Shown here: positions 26,092 to 35,679 of the stretch, piece after piece
How the letters are laid out: each line of letters starts with the position of its first letter
How positions within the stretch are numbered: the first letter of the stretch is position 1
NCBI RefSeq assembly: GCF_013410115.1
Contig: NZ_JACCCV010000001.1
Span: 558,001 to 622,000, forward strand
Direction of reading: 5' to 3'
DNA: 64,000 nt
DNA from: Tunturiibacter gelidiferens
GTDB taxonomy: Bacteria > Acidobacteriota > Terriglobia > Terriglobales > Acidobacteriaceae
The notes under the pieces: model-generated
Told to the model about the DNA's origin: nothing
Database searches by the model: none
Seen by the model: the letters and a program-made list of their open reading frames with translations, nothing else
Position numbers and translations under genes: made by a program

Positions 26092-27000
26092 TCAGGACTT
26101 CTGATTCAGGAGCGCGGAGAGATTGCCGCGGTGGGCTTTCAGTTTTGCTTCGGCGCTGGTGCGGTCGATGGAGAGCTTCTGCATGACGATGGCGGTCTTC
26201 ACGCTGCCGGCTTCATCGAGGATCTTCGCGGCGGTGGGTTGGTCGATGCCTGTGGTAGCCATGATGATGCGCTGGGCGCGGTCTATGAGTTTTACGTTGC
26301 TGGCCTGCATGTTGACCATGAGGTTTCCGTAGACTGCGCCTGTCCTGATCATGACGCCGGTGGAGATCATGTTGAGGACGAGCTTGGTGGCGGTGCCGGC
26401 CTTCATGCGGGTGCTGCCAGTGAGGATCTCGGGGCCGGTGATGGGAGCGATGGAGATGTCGGCGTTTGCAGCCATCTGCGAGTCTGGTACGCAGGCGAGG
26501 GCGATGGTGAGAGCGCCGAGTTTACGGGCGTGGGCGAGGGCGCCGAGGACGTAGGGGGTGCGTCCGCTGGCGGCGATGCCGAGTACGGTGTCGTTGACGG
26601 TGAGTGCGTGAGCGGCGATGTCTGTGGCGCCTTGTTCGGGAGAGTCTTCTGATTGTTCGCTGGACTTGCGGAGGGCGCCGTCGCCGCCGGCGATGATGCC
26701 CTGGAAGAGAGTTGGGGGGACGGAGAAGGTTGGGGGACACTCGCTGGCATCGAGGACGCCGAGACGGCCGCTGGTGCCTGCGCCGATGTAGAAAAGGCGG
26801 CCGCCGGCGGCGAAGCGTTCGGCAATGGCATCAACGGCGCAGGCGACCTCTGTAAGAACGGCAGCCACGGCGGCGGCGACCTTGGCGTCCTCCTCGTTGA
26901 TGAGGCGGAGCATGTCCAGGGTGGAGAGTTCGTCGATGTGTTCTGTGAGGGAGTTGCGGGCTTCGGTGGCGAGATGAGCGAGGGTCGACTTAGTTTCCAT
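26092..27000 (-). CDS. murQ: N-acetylmuramic acid 6-phosphate etherase MurQ
   Basis: MurQ cleaves the lactyl ether of MurNAc-6-phosphate in peptidoglycan recycling, a cytoplasmic step. The 302-residue protein has the SIS fold with FYIGAGTSGRLGVLDASECP, GGDGAL, GIAASGRTPYVLGAL, TGPEILTGSTRMKAGTATK and the C-terminal helical region (TAAKILDEAG). It lies 42 bp upstream of ruvX on the same strand, a common but not obligatory neighbour. Confidence 0.96.
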   Translation of the reverse strand: METKSTLAHLATEARNSLTEHIDELSTLDMLRLINEEDAKVAAAVAAVLTEVACAVDAIAERFAAGGRLFYIGAGTSGRLGVLDASECPPTFSVPPTLFQGIIAGGDGALRKSSEQSEDSPEQGATDIAAHALTVNDTVLGIAASGRTPYVLGALAHARKLGALTIALACVPDSQMAANADISIAPITGPEILTGSTRMKAGTATKLVLNMISTGVMIRTGAVYGNLMVNMQASNVKLIDRAQRIIMATTGIDQPTAAKILDEAGSVKTAIVMQKLSIDRTSAEAKLKAHRGNLSALLNQKS

Positions 27001-27150
27001 GCGTTAGCGGTTCACTTTCCTAACTGCAAGTATGCCTCAGTCGCCTGGAGTGCGTTGACGCGGAGGAGAACAGCGGGTTTTTCCACTTCGCAACTCGCAA
27101 ACTGCGCGAGTGGCTTCGGTCGAAATGAGTTCGCAGTCAGGTCAAGACTG

Positions 27151-28131
27151 CTAAGGGACGATGACGCAGGAGCCGTTGGCGGTCTCATCTTTGACGGCTA
27201 TCAAAGCGTCGTTGGCTTTCTCCAGCGGGAAGGTTTGGATCTGCGGCCTAAGGCCGATCTCGGCCGCTAGTTTGAGGAAGTCGGTTGCGTCCTGGCGGGT
27301 CATGTTGGCGACGCTGCGTATCTGGCGTTCGCCCCATAAGAGCTTGTCGTAGTCGAAGGCGGGCATCTGGTCGAGGTGGATGGCGTTGATGGCGACTACG
27401 CCGCCTTTGCGGAGGCTGGAGAGTGCGCTGACGACGACAGCACCGCTGGGCGCGAAGGTGATGGCGCGATCGAGCTGGACGGGCGGCTTGTCGTTTTCGG
27501 TGCCAACCCAGTGTGCACCTGCGGCTGTGGCTTGCTGGCGGTGGGCTTCGCCTCGGGTGGAGACGTAGACCTCGCAGTTCCAGTGGCGCAGGACGTTGAT
27601 GGCGAGCGAGGCGGAGGAGCCGAAGCCGAAGAGACCGACGCGCTCTCCGGGCTGAGTGCCGGCGACGCGAAGGCTGCGAAAGCCGATGATGCCGGCGCAG
27701 AGGAGGGGAGCGACGTGGGTGTCGTCGAGGGCGTTGGGGAGTGGGTAGGTGAAGTCGGAGCGGACGAGGACGTACTCGGCGTAGCCGCCGTTGATGGTGT
27801 AGCCGGTGAAGACGGGGTTGTCGCAGAGGTTTTCTTCGCCGCGGAGGCAGAAGGGGCAGGTGCCGTCAGCTCCGCCGATCCAGGAGACGCCGACGCGCAT
27901 GTCGTTGGGGCGATTTGGTGTGGCGCCGTCGACGACTTTGCCGACGATTTGATGGCCTAGGATAAGCGGCCGATGGAGGAGACAGAGGTCGCCCTCTGCG
28001 ATATGGAGATCGGTGCGGCAGACTCCGCAGGCGAGAACGCGGAGGAGGAGATGGCCCTCGGCGAGGATGGGGATGGCGACCTCTTCCATGGAAAGAGGCT
28101 GACTGGCAGATCGTAGAACGGCGGCTCTCAC
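27151..28131 (-). CDS. Zinc-type alcohol dehydrogenase (MDR family)
   Basis: A 326-residue medium-chain dehydrogenase. The N-terminal zinc domain has ACGVCRTDLH and LGHQIVGKV, and the Rossmann domain has GLFGFGSSASLAINVL. The structural zinc cysteines are incomplete: where the family usually has four Cys, only GTCPFCLRGEENLC (three) is present, with Asp and Gly before it. The start is GTG at 28131, with AAGG about 6 bp upstream. Substrate unknown. Confidence 0.88.
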   Translation of the reverse strand: MRAAVLRSASQPLSMEEVAIPILAEGHLLLRVLACGVCRTDLHIAEGDLCLLHRPLILGHQIVGKVVDGATPNRPNDMRVGVSWIGGADGTCPFCLRGEENLCDNPVFTGYTINGGYAEYVLVRSDFTYPLPNALDDTHVAPLLCAGIIGFRSLRVAGTQPGERVGLFGFGSSASLAINVLRHWNCEVYVSTRGEAHRQQATAAGAHWVGTENDKPPVQLDRAITFAPSGAVVVSALSSLRKGGVVAINAIHLDQMPAFDYDKLLWGERQIRSVANMTRQDATDFLKLAAEIGLRPQIQTFPLEKANDALIAVKDETANGSCVIVP

Positions 28132-28340
28132 TGGACACCTTCGCGGATGGACTGGATTAGATTAGGATAGGCGTCGCTGATCCTTGTTGATGCTTGCTGA
28201 TTTTTGTCGTTCGATGCTGAATTGAGGGCTGGGGTGCCTGGAATCAATTCGCTTCAGCAGGCGTCGGCGGCTTCCATCGAGCCGTCCACGTGGTCTTGGC
28301 GCCGGCGGCGTAAAATCTTGCCGAGTATGAAGGAGGGGAT

Positions 28341-28976
28341 ATGCCGAGGCGAATGTTTGTGGCTCTGATCGCGGGCTTGTTGATGGCGACCTTTGCGGGT
28401 GCGAAGAACAAGGCTGAGAAGAGCTTACCTGACTACATTCTCAGCGCGAAGACTGTTGCCGTGATTATCGATCCTCAAGCAGGAATTGACGTTGACGACC
28501 CGCGCGCCAATCAAGTAGCGCAAAAGGACGTTGAGACGGCGCTGTTGAATTGGGGAAGATTTCAGCCAACGATCAGCACTCAGCGCGCGGACCTGATTAT
28601 CGTGATTCGCAAGGGGCACAAGGGCGTGGTCGACACGACGATCAGCGATCCGCGGCAGAACAACCGAGTGGGAGTGATCGACCCAACGGCGAATGGGGTG
28701 TCGGTGGGGGCTCAGCACGGCAGGCAGCCGGAGATGTCCGGGGCAGGCGTTCCTGAGGCGAGTGAGCAGGGAACGCCGCATCCACAGACGGAGATTGGGG
28801 GCGTAGGCGATTCGTTCACTGTTTACAACGGCGATACGAATCTTCCTCTGGACAGCCCGGCGGGCTGGAGGTATGTAGCAAAGGATGGGCTTCGTTCGCA
28901 TAACGTTCCTGCGGTGGATGAGTTTAAGAAGGCCGTGGCTGCGGCTGATAAGGCTGCCGCGGCAAAACATCCGTAG
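28341..28976 (+). CDS. Secreted protein of unknown function
   Basis: A 211-residue protein with a signal peptide (about 1-21, TFAGAKN). The domain (DYILSAKTVAVIIDPQAGID ... ADLIIVIRKGHKG) has a DUF4136-like flavour, not a firm match. The C-terminal half is Gly/Ser/Pro-rich and ends in an Ala/Lys helix. AAGGAGGGG lies just before the ATG, so expression is probably good. It stands alone between a dehydrogenase gene and a PEP-CTERM gene. Confidence 0.8.
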   Translation: MPRRMFVALIAGLLMATFAGAKNKAEKSLPDYILSAKTVAVIIDPQAGIDVDDPRANQVAQKDVETALLNWGRFQPTISTQRADLIIVIRKGHKGVVDTTISDPRQNNRVGVIDPTANGVSVGAQHGRQPEMSGAGVPEASEQGTPHPQTEIGGVGDSFTVYNGDTNLPLDSPAGWRYVAKDGLRSHNVPAVDEFKKAVAAADKAAAAKHP

Positions 28977-29092
28977 CGAAGATCTGTTTTCTTTCACTTG
29001 CGACAAGGCTCTAGCCGCAGGGGACCCATGATCTTTTCAGCCGGCGAAGTTGGAAAGGCGATGTTGTGGCACATCTCCAATTTTGAGGTCGA

Positions 29093-29776
29093 TTACTTTC
29101 CTGCGATACAGCGTCGTGTCACTCCGACGATGCCAAGCAGACCTGTACCAAACAGCATCAGCGAGGCGGGTTCGGGTACGGAGGAGATGGTGCCAGCGAA
29201 GTCGAGACCTTCGTCGACTCCGGCGACCTGTTTGACATCGAAGGTGAGGTCGTTCATTCCCTGGTCGAATCCAGTAAAGCTGAAGGTGAGCGGCGTAACG
29301 CAGTTAGGACCTACGTCAGAGCAATGAGAGTAATCATTGCTTGCGCTCAGGGGACCTGCGGCCTCCAGGATGAGTTTGCCGTTGAGGTAGATCGAAACCG
29401 TGTCATCGGCGAGCACGCTGAGAGAGCCAACGTAGTTTGAAGCAGAAGACCCAAGGTTGAACTGCGTGTTGTAGAGGTAATCGCCATTAGGGACGACCAA
29501 GCCAGAGGTTGGTCCGGTGAGAGCGTTGAAGGAGACCCAACTTGAGCTGCCCAAGGCTGAATGCCAAACAGAACCTGAAGCGATGTCGAAGGTAGAGGTG
29601 GAACCGCTGTTAACGATGGAGGCGGCCGAGTTGTAGGTCGTCGCGGTGTTGGCTACATCGGGTGCGGAAGAAGATCCGGAGTAACTGGCCAGTGACAGCG
29701 TGTCAGCATGAGCGGCGAAAAAGGTCCCGAAGACAAGGGCAACCAGGGCAGTGAGATACTTACGATTTTTTTTCAA
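29093..29776 (-). CDS. PEP-CTERM sorting domain protein
   Basis: A secreted 227-residue protein with signal peptide (about 1-24, FFAAHADT), a beta-rich middle and a C-terminal sorting signal: VPEPASLMLFGTGLLGIVGV followed by TRRC. PEP-CTERM proteins are cut by an exosortase and linked to the cell surface, often with exopolysaccharide production. No exosortase lies in the window. The TTG start is supported by GGAG 7 bp upstream. It may be secreted as a matrix or biofilm component. Confidence 0.9.
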   Translation of the reverse strand: MKKNRKYLTALVALVFGTFFAAHADTLSLASYSGSSSAPDVANTATTYNSAASIVNSGSTSTFDIASGSVWHSALGSSSWVSFNALTGPTSGLVVPNGDYLYNTQFNLGSSASNYVGSLSVLADDTVSIYLNGKLILEAAGPLSASNDYSHCSDVGPNCVTPLTFSFTGFDQGMNDLTFDVKQVAGVDEGLDFAGTISSVPEPASLMLFGTGLLGIVGVTRRCIAGK

Positions 29777-30113
29777 GAAGCTTCTCCAATGGGCCTAAAT
29801 ACAAGCGGTTACGGGTTACTTAAGTGCAGGTTGATGGCCATCGAAAGGCTCTAGTCGTCACTGAGTAGTCGTTTGAATCGCCGTGGTTACCTTTTGAAGA
29901 GGGAAGGTTGCTCGGTGCGATGTGCAAATAATTGCAGAAAAAGGGAATTGATTTGCTCTTAAAGAATTGTCGTAAGTCGGCATCTATCAGCACTTACCGT
30001 TTACGGACAAAAGGCTGTCCGCATCGGATTGGTGCTTAGGCAAAAATGGGCGAAATGCTGGATAGGTCGTAAAATGGAGAGATATAAGAAAAAACTGATT
30101 GGGGCAAATGGTA
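29777..30113. other. Intergenic region between divergent genes
   Basis: About 335 bp, AT-richer than nearby genes, holding the promoters of the PEP-CTERM gene and the 30114 gene. No operator or structured RNA is recognised. A purine stretch AAAAAGGGAATTG lies near 29938-29950. Confidence 0.4.
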
Positions 30114-31094
30114 ATGGGGACGCAAGAAGTACTGGCTGGACAGGTAGATGCTGCGGCGAAGGTAGCCGGACTGGTAGTGGTTTCGAGTGCGATTGGACAG
30201 GATTTTTCCGGTAATCCGACGACGCGGTTCTTGCTAGCGCTGGTTGCGGATAAGGCGAAGACGCAGGTGCCGACGCATAGCGAGCTTCCTGGCACCTCCG
30301 CTCCGATGACGAAGACGCAGGTGCTGGAGCTGAGCGATAAATTCGACTTCAGCCGTGCCGATATGTTGGCCGAAATTGGGGTTTATCTGGCAGAGGCTGC
30401 GAAGCGGTTGAAGAATCCGAGGCCGGATTGCTACCTGACGCTGCATGGGCTGCCGCTGAGCTTCGAGAAGTTTACGTGGCCGTTCCATGAGTCGACCTCG
30501 GGCGCGGATACGTTCCTGGTGCATGGCGAGGTTCGGCTGCAGGATGGTGAGGAGAATCCGCTTCACGCAAAGGTTGCGGCGTCGATGACGGTGACGTTTG
30601 CGGAGATCGTGAAGGCTCCGGAGCAGCCGTTTGCCGAGGGATTTATCTACAACGCAGTGCGGAAGACGATGGATCAGGGGCAGCTGGAGCTGGTGAAGAG
30701 CGGCAATCGGCAGCCTGTTCCGGTGACGACGCGGTTCTACAGCCCGTGGAAGAAGCGCTTCAACTTCAACGACACGACGGATGGGCAGCGGCAGGAGTAT
30801 CTGGCGGCGAAGGTGTTCTGGTTGTCGGGAGTGCTGGGCGGCGGACAGCCGGTTTGGCTGCTGGATCCTCGGGATGCGCAGTATCTGAACTCGACCGTTG
30901 AGGAGCTGAAAAAGACGGCAGCGGCATTGGCGGGTGAGGGGCTGATTCATCTTGCATCGGATACTGAATATGCGACGCCGACCGAGGCTCTGATGGGGCA
31001 TCGTGCGCAGTATCAGGCGGAACTGGTGCATGCGCTGGCGTTCATCAAGCCCACGTTCAATGAAGAGATGCGCGGCGGCCACACAAATATGTAG
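30114..31094 (+). CDS. Conserved-looking protein of unknown function
   Basis: About 326 residues, soluble, no signal peptide. I recognise no domain. The N-terminal half has an Ala/Val-rich stretch (GQVDAAAKVAGLVVVSSAIG), a middle TWPFHESTSGADTFLVHGEV segment, and a C-terminal helix rich in Ala and Glu. The frame opens at a TTG (30099); the ATG at 30114 has GGGG 9 bp upstream and is my choice, with ATG 30108 as an alternative. A small secreted protein gene follows. Confidence 0.75.
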   Translation: MGTQEVLAGQVDAAAKVAGLVVVSSAIGQDFSGNPTTRFLLALVADKAKTQVPTHSELPGTSAPMTKTQVLELSDKFDFSRADMLAEIGVYLAEAAKRLKNPRPDCYLTLHGLPLSFEKFTWPFHESTSGADTFLVHGEVRLQDGEENPLHAKVAASMTVTFAEIVKAPEQPFAEGFIYNAVRKTMDQGQLELVKSGNRQPVPVTTRFYSPWKKRFNFNDTTDGQRQEYLAAKVFWLSGVLGGGQPVWLLDPRDAQYLNSTVEELKKTAAALAGEGLIHLASDTEYATPTEALMGHRAQYQAELVHALAFIKPTFNEEMRGGHTNM

Positions 31095-31210
31095 TGTTCA
31101 CAGGGCTGAGGCAGCATCCGAGCGTGAATTTGCCAGTAATTACTGGGTTATGGTAAGTTCCCTCTGGCCTCCAGGTGCATCTATTGACCTGGAAGGAAAG
31201 AGGAAACACG

Positions 31211-31537
31211 ATGAAGCGAACTCGAATTGCAACACCACTGATCGCAGTGGCACTTATGAGCGGTGCAACATTTTTCGCACACGCCCAGACGAACCAGGCA
31301 CCCACGACAGAGAGCCGGAGTTGGAATACGCCTCCTCCGGGCACGGAGCAGGCGCAGTCAGCCTACCGCGACGGGGTTGAAGCAGCCCAGCTGGACATGA
31401 CGGCGAAGCGGAAGATCGACGCGAAGGCGTCTCACCTGTATGTTCACCCACCGGTGAAGGGTGCGGCTCGCGATGAGTACCGCTCGAACTTTACCGCTGG
31501 GTATGAAGCTGCGGTGAAGCACAGCACTGGCGCGTAG
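31211..31537 (+). CDS. Small secreted protein, unknown
   Basis: A 108-residue protein with a signal peptide (about 1-26, FFAHAQ), then a Ser/Thr/Pro-rich linker and a C-terminal helical segment (YRDGVEAAQLDMTAKRKI ... YRSNFTAGYEAAVKH). The open frame begins at 31175, but AGAGG is about 7 bp before the ATG at 31211. It is followed by a clear terminator. Function unknown. Confidence 0.8.
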   Translation: MKRTRIATPLIAVALMSGATFFAHAQTNQAPTTESRSWNTPPPGTEQAQSAYRDGVEAAQLDMTAKRKIDAKASHLYVHPPVKGAARDEYRSNFTAGYEAAVKHSTGA

Positions 31538-31575
31538 TTACGGCGCAGCGATTAAATTCCGATGTTGAGAAAGAG

Positions 31576-31598
31576 AGGGCTCCTGATGGAGCCCTTTT
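31576..31598 (+). terminator. Rho-independent terminator
   Basis: Stem AGGGCTCC (31576-31583) with GGAGCCCT (31588-31595), loop TGAT, then TTT. It lies 38 bp after the small secreted protein gene and between converging genes, so it may work both ways. Confidence 0.9.
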
Positions 31599-31637
31599 CC
31601 TTGCGCTGGGATCGTGGGTTGGGTCGTGTCGATGGGT

Positions 31638-32084
31638 TTAGGTCGCGGCCTGTGTGGTCTGGTGATTGTGGGTGATTGTGGCTCCGCAGTGGGGGCAGAA
31701 GGATGCGGAAGGGTCGATGGGGCTGCTGCAGTCGGGACAGTGCGAGGTTGCAGGTGCCGGTTCGCTGTGGGGGGTCGAACTGGCGAGGATCTGGTTGGAG
31801 ATGTAGAGCGCCAGAGCAGCGTTGTACTGGCGGACTCGGCCTGGCATGAAGAAGCATTCGATAATGCCGAGAATTGCGGGGATGCCGGTCCAGAAGAAGA
31901 TGAGATAGATGATGCCGGCAGTGTTTCGGCGGAGGTAAAAGTGGTGAATACCGAAGTCGCCGAGGAAGAGCGCGAGGAGAAAGCCGACAACCTCGTCCTT
32001 GTGGGCGCGTTCGTACTCGGCGTAAAACCAGGCGCGCTGCTGGTCGGTCATGCTGGCGGTGTAGAGGGGGTCGGTGATCTGCAT
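31638..32084 (-). CDS. TM2-domain protein with C-terminal zinc ribbon
   Basis: 148 residues. Two transmembrane helices (about 34-70) flank the TM2 signature LGDFGIHHFYLRRNTAGIIY. The C-terminus is a zinc ribbon with CPDC and CPHC pairs (about 115-133), flanked by Ser/Pro/Thr-rich segments. This pairing of TM2 and zinc ribbon is not rare but is worth noting. GAGGAG lies 7 bp before the ATG. Function unknown. Confidence 0.88.
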   Translation of the reverse strand: MQITDPLYTASMTDQQRAWFYAEYERAHKDEVVGFLLALFLGDFGIHHFYLRRNTAGIIYLIFFWTGIPAILGIIECFFMPGRVRQYNAALALYISNQILASSTPHSEPAPATSHCPDCSSPIDPSASFCPHCGATITHNHQTTQAAT

Positions 32085-32583
32085 GATTTTGCTCCTCTTG
32101 ATGACTTCGAGGAGAGGTACGCTGCGACAGGCATGATGGTTCCCAATCCAGGGAGGGACCGGGCAGAGTTCGACGTCTGATTAGGGCTGCACAGTTGCAA
32201 TTTACATAGGGTTTTATGCGGCGTAGAGTTGCAGCAAATCATGATGTGCGAATCAACGGCGCGACGCGTTCGTGACTCTGATCTAAAGAAAGCAGGATGT
32301 TGTTATGCAGCCGGTTCACAACGGATAGTGCGGACTTTGCAATCACTTTGGCGAGCATCACGCGAAGAGTTCGGTGTTTGGTCACTATACTTAGCAGCAA
32401 AAAAGCAGATGCGGACCTGCTGGATGAGTGCGGTCATCCGAAGCATGCGGCGCTGCACCTGAAGGTTTCACCCATCAGCGATGCGATGGATTTGTACCGG
32501 CTGCAGAGGCCTAAATCTGCATTGAAAGTGACCGGCTGGGCATCAGACTCGGCTGTGTCGCGTTACGTTCGAACAGAGCTTTC
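32085..32583. other. Gene-poor stretch between two minus-strand genes
   Basis: About 500 bp. The largest + strand ORF (32297-32731) overlaps the glycosyltransferase 3' end antisense and looks like chance. No hairpin with a T run and no repeat match is visible. Confidence 0.4.
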
Positions 32584-33744
32584 TCACCGGCGGTTCATTC
32601 CGAGCAGACTTAAAAAGAAGCTGCCGAAGATGGCTTCTACCCCCAACATGAAGCAGGTTGCCGACGGTAAGGTGAGGCGAAGCATGCGCTGGGCGGAGAG
32701 ATTTCCGAATCCGGCGCTATGCCATATATGAATGGCGTAGCCGAGGATTCCGAGGCCGACCAACAGGAGAGCACTTCCGAAGAGCAGGCCAACTTCGAGA
32801 TTGATGTAGTTGAAGATGCGCTCGAACTTTGGATTGGGCGGCAGGAAGCCCTCCTGCGTGCCGAAGACGCGTGCGCTGACGGCGAAGACGGAGATGTGGG
32901 CTCCAATGAGGACGAGGCCGAGCGCGTAGGTGAGGGTGTCGACGTCGAAGGTCCATCGGCCGACGGTTTGGGGGCCTGGGATGAGCCAGAGCGAAAGGAT
33001 GATGCCGACGAAGAAGGTGACGACGCCGGGGATCAGGAAGAGCCAGCGGGGACTGAACAGAAGGAGGAAGCGCAGATGACGCCAGCCGTCGCGCCATGAG
33101 CGAAGGTGGGGCGGGCGGCTGCGGCCATCGGGCGAGAGGGTAGTGGGCACCTCGGTCATCCGAAGGCCGGCGAGGGAGGATTTCACGACCATCTCTGAGG
33201 CGAACTCCATGCCGGTGGTGCGGAGGTTGAGCGCGAGGATGGGGTCGCGGCGGAAGGCACGGAGTCCGCAGTGGAAGTCGCGGACGGGAATGCCGAAGAA
33301 GATGCGGCCGATGGAAGAGAGAACCGGATTGCCGAGATAACGGTGGAGCGGTGGCATGGCGCCGGGCTCGATGGTGCCGGAGAAGCGATTGCCCATAACG
33401 AGGTCGTAGCCTTCGTCGAGTTTTGGGAGGAAGCGGGGAAGATGTTCGAAGTGATAGCTGGCGTCGGCGTCGGCCATCAAGATGTATTTGCCGCGCGCGG
33501 CCTCGATACCGGCGATGAGGGCTGCCCCATAGCCACGGACGGGGACGTTGACGACGCGAGCGCCTTCATCGGTGGCGATCTTTTGCGAACCATCGGTGCT
33601 GCCGTTGTCGGCGACGACGACTTCGCCGGCGACGTTGTTGTCGCGGAGAGCGGCGACCGCCTGGCGAACGCAGAAAGCGAGCGTCTCTGCTTCGTTGAGG
33701 CATGGCATAAGGATGGTTACGGTCAGATCGCTCATTGTTTGCAT
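32584..33744 (-). CDS. GT2 polyprenyl-phosphate glycosyltransferase, DPM1/ArnC-like
   Basis: A 386-residue GT-A enzyme with ILMPCLNEAETLAF, VVADNGSTDGS and ILMADADASYHFEHLPRFL (the Asp-rich nucleotide-sugar and metal site), then FSGTIEPGAMPPLHRYLGN. The C-terminal third has four or so membrane helices. Such enzymes load a sugar onto undecaprenyl phosphate as donor for GT-C enzymes. The next upstream gene, 32 bp away, encodes a GT-C membrane protein, so the pair is a likely donor/transferase unit. Confidence 0.9.
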   Translation of the reverse strand: MQTMSDLTVTILMPCLNEAETLAFCVRQAVAALRDNNVAGEVVVADNGSTDGSQKIATDEGARVVNVPVRGYGAALIAGIEAARGKYILMADADASYHFEHLPRFLPKLDEGYDLVMGNRFSGTIEPGAMPPLHRYLGNPVLSSIGRIFFGIPVRDFHCGLRAFRRDPILALNLRTTGMEFASEMVVKSSLAGLRMTEVPTTLSPDGRSRPPHLRSWRDGWRHLRFLLLFSPRWLFLIPGVVTFFVGIILSLWLIPGPQTVGRWTFDVDTLTYALGLVLIGAHISVFAVSARVFGTQEGFLPPNPKFERIFNYINLEVGLLFGSALLLVGLGILGYAIHIWHSAGFGNLSAQRMLRLTLPSATCFMLGVEAIFGSFFLSLLGMNRR

Positions 33745-33776
33745 GCTACCAAAGTGATGGTGTGGGACTTGCGGCG

Positions 33777-35600
33777 TCAGGGCTGAATCCCTTCCGTGGA
33801 AGTCGTCGCAGGAAGGTTGAGGGGGAGAGCGTAAAAGGGGGAGCTGTCCAGTTCGTGCCAGCCCGCAGAGATAGGGTTGGTGCCGGTCATCAGGCCGGGG
33901 GTGAAGTAACCGACGAGGACCTTGTCTCCTTGACGGCGTACGACATCGAAGGCCTCGGCGCGGTTGGGCATGGCGGCGAAGGAGGGATAGAGAGGAGTGT
34001 TGGGCTCGTAGATCTCGGTGAGGACGCGGACGCCAGCCAGACGAGCCCAGTAGGGATCATAGAGGCAGGCTATGGTTCCGATGCAGGCAACGGTGTCGCC
34101 AGGGCCTAGGCCGAGGTCGTTGAGTGCGTGGGCGGCTCCGAAGATGCTTGGGTTGTACCAGCCGACCGGCAACCCGGCAAAGGGAAGTTCACGGCGGAGT
34201 TCTCCGACGGTTCGGGCGGACTCTGCCACGGCCAGCAGGGCGAGGAGAACGACGGCGGCTGAAACTGCGGTGCGGGCGGCAACGGTTTGAACGGACGGGG
34301 GTAGACGGAGCGACGCGAAGAGCGGTAGCAGGATGGCGAGGAGGCCGACGGTGATGTAGCGGTCTTCGATGTTCACCATGCCGTAGATGCCTAAGATGCC
34401 GAGGCCGAGGAGCATCGGCGCGAGCCAGAAGGCGTTGGCAGCAGGTTGCCAGTCGCGCTGAAGTCGCGCGCCCAGAAGGAACGTGACAATGAGGAGAATC
34501 CAGGCCTCGGGGTGGTTCGCGATGTAACGAATGATACGGACCATGCACTGGCCGATGACGACGACTTCGAGACGCGGATTCATGTGCGCCTTGACCTGAT
34601 CGTTCCAGTAGGAGTTGTCGAACCAGTCAGGATAGGTGCCGTAGGGTAGTTCTTTGTAACTGAAGATGGCGGGCGCTTGCAGAAGCTGCTTCTCGGGATG
34701 TTTAAGATGTACCTCGGAGGCGCCGAAGAGCGAGGTCTGGTTGCGCTGGAGGTGCATCTTTTCTGTGCCGCTGATGAACCAGGCGTAGTTAAGGCTGCCA
34801 GAGTCGCCGAAGTCGAAGCGGCCTTTTTGTTTGGAGAGCGCGGCGATGAAGGGACCGGCGACGAGAGAGAAGCAGATGAGAGCGAGTGCGGCGGAGGCGG
34901 CGATGCGGGCGGTAGCGTGTCGTTGCCAGAAGGCACGGAAGAGGATCAGTGCCAGGATGCAGAGGAGAGTGAAGAGGAAGGCGAAGGATTTGGTGAGGTA
35001 GGCGAGGCCGAGCGAGATGCCCATTAGTGCGGCGTAACGGAGGTGGCTGGTAGCGAGGTGCTTCAGGAGTGCTGCTACACCTAAGAGGAGGAAGGCCTGG
35101 AGGAGCGCGTCGGGGCGGACCTTGCCCATGCTGAGTTCGCGCTGGGTGGAGATGACGAGGAGGGCGACGCCGAGGTAGCGGAGGGTGTAGCGGTCAAGGA
35201 GGAAGGATGCCGCGGTTGATGTAGCTGCTTTGCGGAGGTCGCGGAGCTGGATGAGCGAGTCGGTGAAGGCGACGATGGCCAACATCTCCAACAGGAAGAT
35301 GGCGAAGTTGACCATGTAGTAGGCGTGGAGTTCGGTGTAGCGGGTGGAGTGGAAGAGGGTGTGGCCGAGGGCAAGGAAGGCGGGATAGAGGGGGTTCCAG
35401 TAGCCGTTGATGACGGCGTGCCAGTTGTGAGCGCGGATGAGGTCGCCGATATCCATGTAGGAGACTGCGTCGCCGTCGATCTGGTAGGGATCGTAGAGAG
35501 CGTAGCCGAAGGTGACGAGGGCGGCGAGGAAGCAGTAGATGGGCCAGAGACGACGCAGCCAATAGGGGAGACGGTTGGGCTCCGACGAGGGGAGTGTCAT
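33777..35600 (-). CDS. Membrane glycosyltransferase, GT-C type
   Basis: About 607 residues with ten or more membrane helices. A conserved acidic loop follows the first helix (DPYQIDGDAVSYMDIGDLIR), as in lipid-linked sugar transferases of the GT-C superfamily, and a soluble C-terminal domain ends the protein. The frame runs on to a start at 35783 that lies inside repeat B3. I prefer the ATG at 35600 (MTLPSSEPNRLPYWLRRL), which has GGAGG upstream at a long 13-bp spacing; ATG 35645 is an alternative. The GT2 gene 32 bp downstream probably makes its lipid-linked sugar donor. Confidence 0.82.
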   Translation of the reverse strand: MTLPSSEPNRLPYWLRRLWPIYCFLAALVTFGYALYDPYQIDGDAVSYMDIGDLIRAHNWHAVINGYWNPLYPAFLALGHTLFHSTRYTELHAYYMVNFAIFLLEMLAIVAFTDSLIQLRDLRKAATSTAASFLLDRYTLRYLGVALLVISTQRELSMGKVRPDALLQAFLLLGVAALLKHLATSHLRYAALMGISLGLAYLTKSFAFLFTLLCILALILFRAFWQRHATARIAASAALALICFSLVAGPFIAALSKQKGRFDFGDSGSLNYAWFISGTEKMHLQRNQTSLFGASEVHLKHPEKQLLQAPAIFSYKELPYGTYPDWFDNSYWNDQVKAHMNPRLEVVVIGQCMVRIIRYIANHPEAWILLIVTFLLGARLQRDWQPAANAFWLAPMLLGLGILGIYGMVNIEDRYITVGLLAILLPLFASLRLPPSVQTVAARTAVSAAVVLLALLAVAESARTVGELRRELPFAGLPVGWYNPSIFGAAHALNDLGLGPGDTVACIGTIACLYDPYWARLAGVRVLTEIYEPNTPLYPSFAAMPNRAEAFDVVRRQGDKVLVGYFTPGLMTGTNPISAGWHELDSSPFYALPLNLPATTSTEGIQP

Positions 35601-35679
35601 GCGGGGGCGGGGTCCTCCGTGTTGCTGATCGATCTTTCTTATCATCTCAGAAGAAAAGAAAGAACCTGTAAATCTTTTG

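Noticed and set aside
29099..29776. An exosortase gene near the PEP-CTERM genes
   Set aside because: Neither PEP-CTERM gene has an exosortase neighbour in the window; it must lie elsewhere.
32297..32731. A + strand frame of 144 residues partly antisense to the GT2 gene
   Set aside because: No start site signal, no recognisable domain, and part of it lies antisense to a clear gene.
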